From contig JBOEHE010000001.1 of NCBI GenBank assembly GCA_050633785.1, forward strand, positions 50,535-114,534: DNA of 64,000 bases, read 5' to 3'. The stretch is from CALKZN01 sp050633785. GTDB lineage: Bacteria; Pseudomonadota; Gammaproteobacteria; Arenicellales; Arenicellaceae. This document shows positions 43,528-52,050 of the stretch, piece after piece. Under the pieces are notes generated by a model. The model worked only from the letters and a program-made list of their open reading frames with translations, was not told the DNA's origin and did no database searches. Position 1 is the first letter of the stretch. The number at the start of each line of letters is the position of its first letter. The position numbers were made by a program, and so were the translations under genes.

Positions 43528-44337
43528 CTATTTGTCAGACCACTTAGCTTGTCGTTTTTCGATAAACGCCTGTATCCCTTCTTCTGCATCATACTTAAGC
43601 ATATTATCAACCATGACCCGGGATGCGTATTCATACGCTTGCTCAAGACTCATCTGTCTCTGCTCATAAAAAGCCTGCTTCCCTATGGCGATAGTCATAG
43701 TTGATTTCCCTGCAATTTTCTCAGCCAGCTTCATGGTATGTTCGCTCAAATCGGAACCATTGATAACCTGATTTACCAAACCAATATCAGCCGCACGCTG
43801 AGAGTCAATTAAATCGCCACAAAGCAGCATTTCCATTGCCATTTTATTTGATACATTACGCGACAATGCCACCATGGGTGTAGAACAAAATAAACCAATA
43901 TTGACACCGGGTGTGCCAAATCTAGCAGTGTCTGCCGCATAAGCCAAATCACAACTGGCTACCAGTTGACAACCCGCCGCCGTAGCAACACCAGCTACTT
44001 CCGCAATAACAGGTTTAGGGTTATTAACAATGCTTTGCATCAGGCTTGCACACTTACCCATCAACATGGCAAAGTAATCCCGACCATGATCTGCCATCGT
44101 ACGTGCAGCAGTCATTTCCTTCAAATCATGCCCCGCACAAAAAGCGGGCCCTTTGGCCGCCACCACAATTGTTCTTACTTTTTCATCAACAGCAGACTCA
44201 TTCATTTCTTGAGCAAGGAGATCTATCATTGCTTCAGAAAGTGCATTACGCCGACCATTATCATTTAAGGTAAGACGTAATACTCCCTGTTCGGTTAATT
44301 CCCGAAGTACTATATCCGGGCTTGATGTGTCAGTCAT
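43528..44337 (-). CDS. Crotonase-fold protein, ECHDC3-like, lacking the catalytic glutamates
   Basis: A 269-aa enoyl-CoA hydratase/isomerase superfamily member. The oxyanion-hole regions are present (AFCAGHDLKEM and AGVATAAGCQLVASCDLAYA), but where hydratases have Glu (GGG-x-ELA and P-E-x-x-x-G) this protein has GCQLV and TPGVNIG. This pattern, with GLFCSTPMVALSR, matches the ECHDC3-like group. Simple hydratase activity (DmdD role, hydration of methylthioacryloyl-CoA) is therefore doubtful; thioester hydrolysis, isomerisation or a carrier role is possible. It sits between the OsmC-like gene and the ligase, touching the latter, so it likely acts on the ligase's product. Confidence 0.87.
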   Translation of the reverse strand: MTDTSSPDIVLRELTEQGVLRLTLNDNGRRNALSEAMIDLLAQEMNESAVDEKVRTIVVAAKGPAFCAGHDLKEMTAARTMADHGRDYFAMLMGKCASLMQSIVNNPKPVIAEVAGVATAAGCQLVASCDLAYAADTARFGTPGVNIGLFCSTPMVALSRNVSNKMAMEMLLCGDLIDSQRAADIGLVNQVINGSDLSEHTMKLAEKIAGKSTMTIAIGKQAFYEQRQMSLEQAYEYASRVMVDNMLKYDAEEGIQAFIEKRQAKWSDK

Positions 44338-44398
44338 TGCATGTTTCCTCTATATTTGAACAGTTTTTTAAACGCAGTGAGAGATGGCTCAAACACTT

Positions 44399-44854
44399 TC
44401 AACCAAGATGCAAATTGAACTCGACACTCTCAGCTAAAGTATTCGCCACAAAACAATATCGATGAGCTCGTTCTTGCATTTGCTGAAGGTCATCAGCTGA
44501 AACTTCAAACCCAACATCAAATTCAACCCTAGGACTTAAATCGATACGTGTGATGGACATTTGCCCTTTTGGATTTTTACCCAAAAACGCCTCGGCTGTA
44601 TCGCTGTACGCTGATACAGGCCATTTAGATTTTGCAGCTAAAGCCAGAAAAGTCATCATATGACAGCTACTCATAGCTGCAGCTAGCGCTTGCTCTGGAT
44701 TGGTATTTTGTATATCACCGCCCCAGTCTGGTGCAGCATCTGCTTGAACTTCATAGTATTCATTATACTGGACGCTATGCGCGTATGAGTATTCACCTGC
44801 ATTGAGCCCTGACTCTTGCCTGTGCCACTCTAAAGTTATTGAAAGTGAGCTCAT
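44399..44854 (-). CDS. OsmC/Ohr-family thiol peroxidase-like protein
   Basis: A 151-aa protein of the OsmC fold. Both redox cysteines are visible: one in AAAMSSCHMMTFLALAA (about residue 62) and one in HRYCFVANTL near the C-terminus. The start is ATG 44854, preceded by GGGAGG; the longer in-frame TTG is rejected. These enzymes reduce organic hydroperoxides. It lies downstream of the dmdA-like gene with an 85-base mobile repeat between them. A link to methanethiol or sulfide stress would be speculative. Confidence 0.88.
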   Translation of the reverse strand: MSSLSITLEWHRQESGLNAGEYSYAHSVQYNEYYEVQADAAPDWGGDIQNTNPEQALAAAMSSCHMMTFLALAAKSKWPVSAYSDTAEAFLGKNPKGQMSITRIDLSPRVEFDVGFEVSADDLQQMQERAHRYCFVANTLAESVEFNLHLG

Positions 44855-44884
44855 ATTACCTCCCAAGCTTAGAATATATTTTAC

Positions 44885-44969
44885 GAGACCTCTGCATAAC
44901 TCAGGGGCAAAAGAAAAGTGAATCCATTGTGACCATTTTTACTTGTTCATTGAGTTATGTTGAGGTCTC
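44885..44969. mobile_element. 85-bp MITE-like element with 5-bp target duplication
   Basis: Terminal inverted repeats GAGACCTCTGCATAACTCA (44885-44903) and TGAGTTATGTTGAGGTCTC (44951-44969) match at 17 of 19 positions. The flanks are TTTAC on both sides (44880-44884 and 44970-44974), a 5-bp target duplication. The right copy contains the dmdA stop codon. The inner 47 bases are non-coding. Related ends occur at 63106-63275 and at 63978-64000. Confidence 0.75.
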
Positions 44970-44970
44970 T

Positions 44971-46125
44971 TTACGTGTTTCCAGTTGCTTTGCTTTTTTG
45001 TGGGTCGTAAAACGGCTTTTCAACTACGACTGCTTTTTCTATACCGTGGGATGTTGCCACTTCAAGTTCAGTACCAATCACAGAAAATTCCGTCTGCACA
45101 ATAGCCAGCGCAATATTGCGCTTAAGCCTTGGAGAATGGACTGCCGATGTTACTGAACCAACATTCTCTTGCTCATTGATGACAGCCCAGAAAGCGGTAT
45201 TCGGTCCAAGCAATTGCGCACCCTCAATTTCAAGACCTACCTGCTGGCGAGAAACACCTTCTCTTTTGATACGTTGCAGAGCAGGCTTGCCGATAAAGTC
45301 AGCAACAATGTCAGTATTCACCAAACGTCCCAGACCCAGTTCATAAGGATTATGGCTACTGTCCATATCAGCTTGGTAAGATAACATTGCACCTTCTATT
45401 CGCCGAATCGTCGATGTATGTCCCGGCTTAAGTCCAAAGGGCATACCAGCTGTCATAATCCGTTCCCACAATTGCTCACCTAGCGAAGAATCTCTCAAGT
45501 ACAACTCATACCCCAACTCGCTGGACCAGCCAGTCCGTGATACCACAAGTGGAATTCCATCAAGGTCCAGCTCCCGCAACCAAAAATATTTTAAGTCGTT
45601 TATTGTTTTACCAAACAATGCCTCCATGATTTTGCCTGATTCTGGCCCTTGCAACTGCAAAGGTGACACATCAGGCTCACAAATGGTGACATCAAGACCT
45701 GAATTAATAGCAACACCTTGCGCCCAAAGTAGAATGTCACTATCCGCAAGTGACAACCAAAAATGATTCTCTGCCAGACGCAGCAAAACAGGGTCATTTA
45801 AAATGCCACCCTCTGCATTGACAATCAAGACGTACTTACATTGCCCAACCGCACAATTAGATAAATCACGCGGTGTTAACATTTGAGTGAATTCAGCAGC
45901 ATCTGGCCCGGTTATCTCAACCTGTCGCTCCACAGCAACGTCACAGAGAATTGCCTTGTTGATCAAATTCCAATAATTCTCTACAGGATCACCAAAATCT
46001 CTGGGAATATACATGTGGTTATAGACAGAAAAATCCTTTGCCCCCCAACGCATAGTCGCATCAAAATAAGGAGACTTTCGTACTTGGGTGCCAAAACCAA
46101 ACTCGCTTGCATGATTCTTTATCAT
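44971..46125 (-). CDS. DmdA-like DMSP demethylase (GcvT family)
   Basis: A 384-aa tetrahydrofolate-binding aminomethyltransferase-fold protein. Segments resemble what I recall of DmdA rather than GcvT: FSVYNHMYIPRDF, CDVAVERQVEITGPDAAEF, MLTPRDLSNCAVGQCKYV, LNDPVLLRLAENHFWLSLAD, EPDVSPLQLQGPESG, ELGYELYLRDSS, and TSAVHSPRLKRNIALAIV. DmdA moves a methyl group from dimethylsulfoniopropionate to THF, leaving 3-methylmercaptopropionate. It is the first enzyme gene after an Lrp-type regulator, followed by OsmC, crotonase-like and acyl-CoA ligase genes. DmdA paralogues with other substrates exist, so DMSP activity is likely but not certain. A mobile repeat has landed at its stop codon. Confidence 0.75.
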   Translation of the reverse strand: MIKNHASEFGFGTQVRKSPYFDATMRWGAKDFSVYNHMYIPRDFGDPVENYWNLINKAILCDVAVERQVEITGPDAAEFTQMLTPRDLSNCAVGQCKYVLIVNAEGGILNDPVLLRLAENHFWLSLADSDILLWAQGVAINSGLDVTICEPDVSPLQLQGPESGKIMEALFGKTINDLKYFWLRELDLDGIPLVVSRTGWSSELGYELYLRDSSLGEQLWERIMTAGMPFGLKPGHTSTIRRIEGAMLSYQADMDSSHNPYELGLGRLVNTDIVADFIGKPALQRIKREGVSRQQVGLEIEGAQLLGPNTAFWAVINEQENVGSVTSAVHSPRLKRNIALAIVQTEFSVIGTELEVATSHGIEKAVVVEKPFYDPQKSKATGNT

Positions 46126-46310
46126 AAACGCTCATTGCCATAAGAACATCGGTGGCGGTAGAACCACGTATTACTACACTTTTTGATGCGCATTCAGAAT
46201 AGCAAAGAGTGCAACAAAACAAGTCCTGAAATAAGCGATTTGGCATTACCTTATGGCCTTTTTATTTGGTTTATTCAGCCCAAATGGTCTGTCAAACAGG
46301 TGAGCGTTTC

Positions 46311-46790
46311 TTAAGCCGTTAATTTAGACAGATTGGGATAAGACGCCTTCACTTCTCGTGTCACAAAATACGTTATATAGCGATCAATACCTATTTCGTC
46401 TGCAACCATTTTCTCCATAACATTTTGAAAGTGAGAAAAACTGGAACAAATCACGGTGATTATATAATCAATACCACCACCGGTAGTGACACACTGGGTA
46501 ATCTCATCCAGGTTCTCTATATATGATTCAAAAATTTCAAAATCTTGCTTACGGTGGTTCTTAAGAGAAACGGTAACAACAACCTTAGTAAACTCCATAA
46601 CTTTTTCCAGAGCTATGTCCGTATGGTAGCCTTTAATAAACCCGGCCTTCTCCAACCTTTTTAATCTAACCCAGCAAGGACTTGATGAAAGGTTAACCTT
46701 TTCTGCAAGTGCCGATTTACTGAGCCGCCCACTTTCCTGTAATGCGCTGAGTATACAAATATCGGTTCTATCCAAACTGGTTTTGCTCAT
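46311..46790 (-). CDS. Lrp/AsnC-family transcriptional regulator
   Basis: A 159-aa regulator with the N-terminal helix-turn-helix SLDRTDICILSALQESGRLS followed by LSSSPCWVRLKRLEKAGFIK and a C-terminal RAM ligand-binding domain (ITQCVTTGGGIDYIITVIC). Lrp/AsnC proteins sense amino acids or other small molecules as octamers. It is 185 bases upstream of the dmdA-like gene on the same strand, so local control of that cluster is the simplest reading. Confidence 0.9.
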   Translation of the reverse strand: MSKTSLDRTDICILSALQESGRLSKSALAEKVNLSSSPCWVRLKRLEKAGFIKGYHTDIALEKVMEFTKVVVTVSLKNHRKQDFEIFESYIENLDEITQCVTTGGGIDYIITVICSSFSHFQNVMEKMVADEIGIDRYITYFVTREVKASYPNLSKLTA

Positions 46791-46931
46791 ATTAACAATG
46801 CCACCCCGTTAACGATAAAGAAAAAGACATAACTTCCTCCCCATAACTTTTGAAAATGGATCTACTTAAACACACTGAATCAAACAAGGAATTCAGAGCA
46901 TATTACATTGTAATGCCGTTTTTAATCAAAT

Positions 46932-46950
46932 TCTAAAAGCCGCTTTTAGA
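46932..46950. promoter_or_regulatory. Small inverted repeat in the purL-lrp gap
   Basis: TCTAAAAG-ccg-CTTTTAGA, an 8-bp perfect stem with a 3-base loop. It lies 123 bases after the purL stop and may be a weak terminator of purL or a regulatory site for the Lrp gene. The rest of 46791-47073 shows nothing else. Confidence 0.35.
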
Positions 46951-47073
46951 TCATTTCATAGCAGTCAACAGGTCCTCAAAGCAATAAGTAAACAGCAGGA
47001 ATAAACAGAAGCGCTGCGCATACTAAGAAACCCAGTATTGATGACTTAGAACACCTGACAGATCAATACAATA

Positions 47074-50000
47074 TCAGCCTAACCAGACTCGAGCATTTCT
47101 AAATAAACGCATCCAAGGGCTATCCTCTGCCCAACTTGGGTCAGACCAGGAGTTGGTGACAGTCCGAAAAATACGCTCGGGATGAGGCATCATAATCGTC
47201 ACACGACCATCTTTATTCGTTAAGCCAGCGATACCTTGCGGCGAACCATTAGGGTTTGCTGGATAGCTATGAGCTGTATTTTGTTGATAATCGACGTAAC
47301 GCAAAGAAATTTGACTCTGTATGGCATCAATTTGCTCTTCTGAGCCAAACTCAGCACGACCTTCACCATGAGCAACCACCAGGGGTATCGACGACCCCTG
47401 CATGCCTTGCAGGACGATAGAGTTGGTTTGCTCAACTCTGGCCTGAATCACCCTGGCTTCATACTGTTCTGATTTGTTTTTAACAAAATGTGGCCAATGC
47501 TCAGCTCCTGGGATGATTGATTTCAGATTTGACATCATTTGACAGCCATTGCACATACCCAATGCAAACGCATCTTCACGTGCAAAGTATTCGCTGAATT
47601 GATCGCGCAAATTAGAATTAAACAATACGCTTTTGGCCCAACCTTCACCAGCACCCAGAACATCTCCATAAGAAAAACCGCCGCAAGCCACAAGGCCATG
47701 AAAATCAGCCAGAGCAAAGCGTCCAGAGAACAGGTCAGACATAGTGACATCAATCGCTTTAAAACCTGCCCTGGTAAAAGCAGCTGCCATTTCCATATGA
47801 CCATTAACACCCTGTTCACGCAAGATAGCAATACTTGGCTTAACCCCTGTATTGATTAAAGGAGCAGCCACGTCTTCATCAGGATCAAAGCTCAATATAG
47901 AGTGCAAACCAGTATCAGCAACATCTAGCAAACGATCATATTCTTGCTGCGCGCACTCTGGATTATCACGTAAATTCTGCATATTAAATGTAGTCGCAGA
48001 CCAGGCTCGATGGCAATCCGTACGCTTTTCATCAAGAAGTTTCTGACCATTTACAGCAATAGCCAACTGCTCACCCGCAACAGGCCGACCAATAAACTGC
48101 AAGTGCTCTGCTACACCAAATTCCTCAGCCAAGCTTTTTAATTCAAGAGCATTGTCTTTATGGACCTGTAAAACCGCACCTAACTCTTCATTAAACAACA
48201 TCGCCATCGAATCGAGCTTGGTCGTTATATCAATATCCAAACCACAACGTGAGGCGAATGCCATTTCCAGCAAAGTCACAATCAAGCCACCATCAGACCG
48301 ATCATGATAAGCTTCAAGAATACCTCGCTCAACAGCCGCTTGAAGAAACTCAAAGCTTTGCTTGAGCATTTGTGCATCATCCACATCTGGACATTGCTCA
48401 GCAATTCCAACTTGCTTGTACACCTGGGCCAAGGCTGACAGAGATAAGCGCCCCTGACCTTGAGCAATATCTAAAAACAGCAACTCGGTGTTGGTAAAAT
48501 CGTCATTCAACGCCGGAGTAAGCGTTTTGCTCACATCATTAACTGGCGCAAAAGCACTGACAATCAAGGAAACCGGAGCAGTGACACTGTGTTGCTGCTC
48601 ATCTCGCTGCCAGACTGTTTTCATCGACATTGAGTCTTTACCTACAGGGATTGCCAGCCCCAAACTCGGGCATAATTGCATACCAACCGCTTCCACAGTT
48701 GCATACAAAGCAGCATCATCGCCTGTATGGCCTGCGGCAGCCATCCAGTTAGCGGATAACTTAATCTCGCGCAAATCACGCACATTCGCTGCAGCAATGT
48801 TAGTCAAAACTTCACCAATTGCCATTCTTCCACTGGCAGGACCATTGATGCTGGCCAGCGGTGTCCGCTCACCAATCGCCATGGCTTCACCAGTTAAACC
48901 AGTATAGGCCGAGGCAGTGACAGCAACATCTGCAACAGGAACCTGCCATTTACCAACCATCTGATCACGACAGATCATTCCAGTGACTGACCGGTCGCCA
49001 ATCGTCACCAAAAACGTTTTATCAGCCACCGCTGGCAGCTGCAGAACCCGGTATAACGCTTCTTTCAAATCAATACCATCAGTCACAAGATCTTCTGCTT
49101 GTGGTGCCGCACGCTGGACATCACGCAACATTTTTGGCGGTTTGCCAAATAGAATGTCCATATCAAGATCAATTGGCTTTTGTTGACGCTCGGTACCTTC
49201 TGAGAATTCACTATCATCCAATACCAAGGTCTGCTGGTCAGTTGCACGACCCACTACACAATACAAACAACGCTCACGAGCACAAATAGCTTTAAACGCC
49301 TCCAAATCATCAGGCATTACAGCCAGAGTATAACGTTCCTGAGCCTCGTTGCACCAAATCTGCATCGGCGTCATGCCGGGTTCATCGTTTAGAACATCGC
49401 GCAATTGAAAGTGACCACCTTTCCCCGCATCCCCAACCAATTCAGGCAAAGCATTACACAATCCACCAGCACCTATATCATGAATAGACACAATGGGGTT
49501 ATCGCTCATCGCACAGCAGGTATCAATCACTTCCTGGCACCGGCGCTGCATTTCAGCATTGCCACGCTGTACAGAGGCAAAATCAAGGTCCTCTGAGCTC
49601 GTCCCTGTTGCAACACTGGATGCTGCACCGCCGCCCAGACCTATCAGCATAGCAGGACCACCTAAAACGATGATATAAGCACCATCCGGTATGATGTTCT
49701 TTTTAACATGTTGCTCACGAATGTTGCCCAAACCACCGGCCAACATAATAGGCTTGTGATAGCCACGTGTCTTGCCATCGACTTGTTGTTCGAACGTTCG
49801 AAAATAACCCGTGATATTAGGGCGACCAAATTCGTTATTAAAGGCTGCCCCGCCGATCGGGCCTTCCAACATGATTTGCAGAGGAGAAGCAATTCGACCC
49901 GGCTTATTCTCATCGCCTTCCCAAGGCTGTTCAGCACCAGGTATGCGCAGATTGGACACCGAAAATCCATTTAAACCCGCTTTGGGTTTGGAACCACGCC

Positions 50001-50970
50001 CAGTCGCACCTTCATCGCGAATTTCACCACCAGAACCCGTGGCAGCACCTGGGTACGGAGAAATTGCAGTTGGGTGATTATGCGTTTCAACCTTGCATAA
50101 AATATGAACTGGTTCTTCATGACCACCATATTCTTTGGTTTGCGCATCAGGGAAAAAACGCTCTGTCACTGAACCTTCAAGCACTGATGAGTTATCAGAA
50201 TAAGCAACCAGTGTACCGTCTGGATTTTGCTTATGCGTCTCCCGAATCATTCTGAATAAAGAATGCTTCTGCTCTTGACCATCAATCAACCAATCAGCAT
50301 TGAAAATTTTATGTCGACAATGCTCTGAATTAACTTGAGCGAACATCATCAACTCAACATCCGTTGGGTTTTTGTTGATGCGTGTATATTGTTCCGCCAG
50401 ATAATCTATCTCATCATCTGATAACGCCAACCCCATCGCTTGATTAGCGTCAGACAAAGCTTGTCGGCCACCTTGCAACAGCTCAACTTCCACTAAAGGT
50501 TGAGGCAAATGTTCAACAAAAATATCGTCAACCTCGGCAAAACTAAAAACAACAGACTCAGTCATAGGATCGTGTAAAGAACCTGCCAACTTACCAAGTT
50601 CGCCATCAGATAAGATGGTATCCGACTGAACATACCAAGCGATACCACGTTCAACCCGTTTGATAATCGGCAAACCAGCGTTATGCACAATATCCGTTGC
50701 TTTTGTCGACCATGGTGAGATAGTTCCAAACCTGGGCAGGACCAGGATCAATTGCCCCTTATGTTCAACAGCACGTCGACTGGGACCATAAGTCAGCAAC
50801 TGATGAAGAGTCTCTGTCTGTTGATCACTCAAAGATTGATCAACTATATCGACAAAATGCTGATATTCAGAAACCAACTGTTGAATTTGCGGAAATTCGC
50901 GTTTTACTTGAGGTAATAGTTTTTCAATGCGAAACGACGATATGGCTTGGCTGCCAGGTATATGCAACAT
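47074..50970 (-). CDS. purL: Phosphoribosylformylglycinamidine synthase
   Basis: The large single-chain PurL (1298 aa, E. coli 1295) converts FGAR to FGAM in purine synthesis. The C-terminal glutaminase domain has the catalytic Cys in GMCNGCQMMSNL and the His/Glu in MMPHPERIFR; the synthetase core contains VNSEHCRHKIFNADW, KVETHNHPTAISP and GDAGKGG. All parts appear intact. It is monocistronic here, 129 bases downstream of purC. Confidence 0.98.
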   Translation of the reverse strand: MLHIPGSQAISSFRIEKLLPQVKREFPQIQQLVSEYQHFVDIVDQSLSDQQTETLHQLLTYGPSRRAVEHKGQLILVLPRFGTISPWSTKATDIVHNAGLPIIKRVERGIAWYVQSDTILSDGELGKLAGSLHDPMTESVVFSFAEVDDIFVEHLPQPLVEVELLQGGRQALSDANQAMGLALSDDEIDYLAEQYTRINKNPTDVELMMFAQVNSEHCRHKIFNADWLIDGQEQKHSLFRMIRETHKQNPDGTLVAYSDNSSVLEGSVTERFFPDAQTKEYGGHEEPVHILCKVETHNHPTAISPYPGAATGSGGEIRDEGATGRGSKPKAGLNGFSVSNLRIPGAEQPWEGDENKPGRIASPLQIMLEGPIGGAAFNNEFGRPNITGYFRTFEQQVDGKTRGYHKPIMLAGGLGNIREQHVKKNIIPDGAYIIVLGGPAMLIGLGGGAASSVATGTSSEDLDFASVQRGNAEMQRRCQEVIDTCCAMSDNPIVSIHDIGAGGLCNALPELVGDAGKGGHFQLRDVLNDEPGMTPMQIWCNEAQERYTLAVMPDDLEAFKAICARERCLYCVVGRATDQQTLVLDDSEFSEGTERQQKPIDLDMDILFGKPPKMLRDVQRAAPQAEDLVTDGIDLKEALYRVLQLPAVADKTFLVTIGDRSVTGMICRDQMVGKWQVPVADVAVTASAYTGLTGEAMAIGERTPLASINGPASGRMAIGEVLTNIAAANVRDLREIKLSANWMAAAGHTGDDAALYATVEAVGMQLCPSLGLAIPVGKDSMSMKTVWQRDEQQHSVTAPVSLIVSAFAPVNDVSKTLTPALNDDFTNTELLFLDIAQGQGRLSLSALAQVYKQVGIAEQCPDVDDAQMLKQSFEFLQAAVERGILEAYHDRSDGGLIVTLLEMAFASRCGLDIDITTKLDSMAMLFNEELGAVLQVHKDNALELKSLAEEFGVAEHLQFIGRPVAGEQLAIAVNGQKLLDEKRTDCHRAWSATTFNMQNLRDNPECAQQEYDRLLDVADTGLHSILSFDPDEDVAAPLINTGVKPSIAILREQGVNGHMEMAAAFTRAGFKAIDVTMSDLFSGRFALADFHGLVACGGFSYGDVLGAGEGWAKSVLFNSNLRDQFSEYFAREDAFALGMCNGCQMMSNLKSIIPGAEHWPHFVKNKSEQYEARVIQARVEQTNSIVLQGMQGSSIPLVVAHGEGRAEFGSEEQIDAIQSQISLRYVDYQQNTAHSYPANPNGSPQGIAGLTNKDGRVTIMMPHPERIFRTVTNSWSDPSWAEDSPWMRLFRNARVWLG

Positions 50971-51099
50971 CTTAATGATCCGAATGTATCAAAGTGGTTA
51001 TGGTATTTTCTCTTCACACATCAAACAAATGCTTGATGTGTGCTTGCGTATGCAAATGTTTATTTGTAACAAATCAACTATAAATGGGTCAAGAATGGG

Positions 51100-51825
51100 T
51101 CAGACTTCAATTGCAATGCCTAATCGGCTCGCGACTTCAAGGTAACCTTCAATGACATTACCTAAACTTTTTCGAAAACGGTCTTTATCCAGTTTTTTGC
51201 CAGTCTCGGCATCCCATATACGGCAGCCATCAGGACTGAACTCATCACCCAATAACAACTCGCCATCAGCACGACCAAACTCCAGTTTAAAATCAGCGAG
51301 AATCAAACCCGCATCCGCAAATAACTGGCTCAGTATAGTGTTCACCTCAAATGTTTTCTCTTTCATTACGGCCACTTCTTGTTCAGTAGCCCAATCAAAT
51401 GAGGCGATATGATAATCATTAATCATCGGATCATGTAGCGCATCATTTTTCAGAAAAAATTCGAAAGTTGGTTTTTCCAAACGCAAACCATCTTCAACTC
51501 CAAGACGCCGACAAATGGATCCCGATGCATAATTACGCACCACACACTCAATGGGCAACATATCTAAATGTTTGACCAGTGACTCGTCTGCACTGAGCTG
51601 TTCTACGAAATGTGTCTTCACACCTGCTTGCTCAAGGTGTTGCATAATAAAAGCATTAAACTGGTTATTAACCGCTCCCTTACGGTCCAACTGCTCAATT
51701 CTTTCTCCATCAAGTGCTGAGGTGTCATTACGATAATGAATCACCAATACACCATCCTGCTCAGATTCGTAAACTGATTTAGCTTTACCTTCATATAATA
51801 GTTTGCCGCGTTGCATGTCAGTCAT
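51100..51825 (-). CDS. purC: Phosphoribosylaminoimidazole-succinocarboxamide synthase
   Basis: PurC (SAICAR synthase) condenses CAIR with aspartate. From ATG 51825 the protein is 241 aa (usual about 237) beginning MTDMQRGKLLYEGKAKSVYE, with the signatures LPIECVVRNYASGSICRRLG and LADFKLEFGR. The longer frame upstream overlaps the lipoprotein gene and is rejected. It starts one base after the stop of the BamC-like lipoprotein gene, keeping the classic dapA-bamC-purC order. Confidence 0.97.
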   Translation of the reverse strand: MTDMQRGKLLYEGKAKSVYESEQDGVLVIHYRNDTSALDGERIEQLDRKGAVNNQFNAFIMQHLEQAGVKTHFVEQLSADESLVKHLDMLPIECVVRNYASGSICRRLGVEDGLRLEKPTFEFFLKNDALHDPMINDYHIASFDWATEQEVAVMKEKTFEVNTILSQLFADAGLILADFKLEFGRADGELLLGDEFSPDGCRIWDAETGKKLDKDRFRKSLGNVIEGYLEVASRLGIAIEV

Positions 51826-51826
51826 C

Positions 51827-52036
51827 TTAACCTTCTTTATCCTCAACTTTCTTGGCGTTTTTAGAGTCATCTTTATCAGGGTTCGCCTGGGCGGGCACTT
51901 GTAAAGGCGGAATTTGTTTAGCCGTATGGTAGTCGATACTGTTATCTTTGGATATTTTTTTCTGACTGCCACTACAGGCACTCAGTAACAAAACCACACA
52001 ACTCAAACCAATTAATAACGGATAATTTTTACTCAT
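51827..52036 (-). CDS. Miniature BamC-like lipoprotein
   Basis: A 69-aa lipoprotein: signal peptide with lipobox LLSAC (lipidated Cys21), then a polar tail containing SIDYHTAKQIPPLQVPAQ. That segment matches the pattern of the N-terminal region of BamC (DY-x-x-A-x-x-x-PPL-x-VP), the unstructured part that binds BamD. The gene sits exactly where bamC lies in E. coli (dapA-bamC-purC), but both helix-grip domains (about 270 residues) are absent and the stop is a clean single codon just before purC. ATG 52036 has GAGG upstream. I infer a reduced BamC that keeps only the BamD-contact lasso. Confidence 0.75.
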   Translation of the reverse strand: MSKNYPLLIGLSCVVLLLSACSGSQKKISKDNSIDYHTAKQIPPLQVPAQANPDKDDSKNAKKVEDKEG

Positions 52037-52050
52037 ATACAACCTCGTAA

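Noticed and set aside
39572..46125. GcvA-like regulator and GcvT-fold gene as a glycine cleavage system
   Set aside because: No gcvH or gcvP is present, and the GcvT-fold protein resembles DmdA rather than the glycine cleavage T protein.
50971..51099. PurR-type operator upstream of purL
   Set aside because: The purL upstream gap has a TTGCGTATGCAAATG segment but it does not match the PurR consensus well enough.
51826..51981. Longer N-terminus for purC
   Set aside because: The extension overlaps the BamC-like lipoprotein in another frame, and PurC homologues begin near the MTDMQRGKLLYEGKAK segment.
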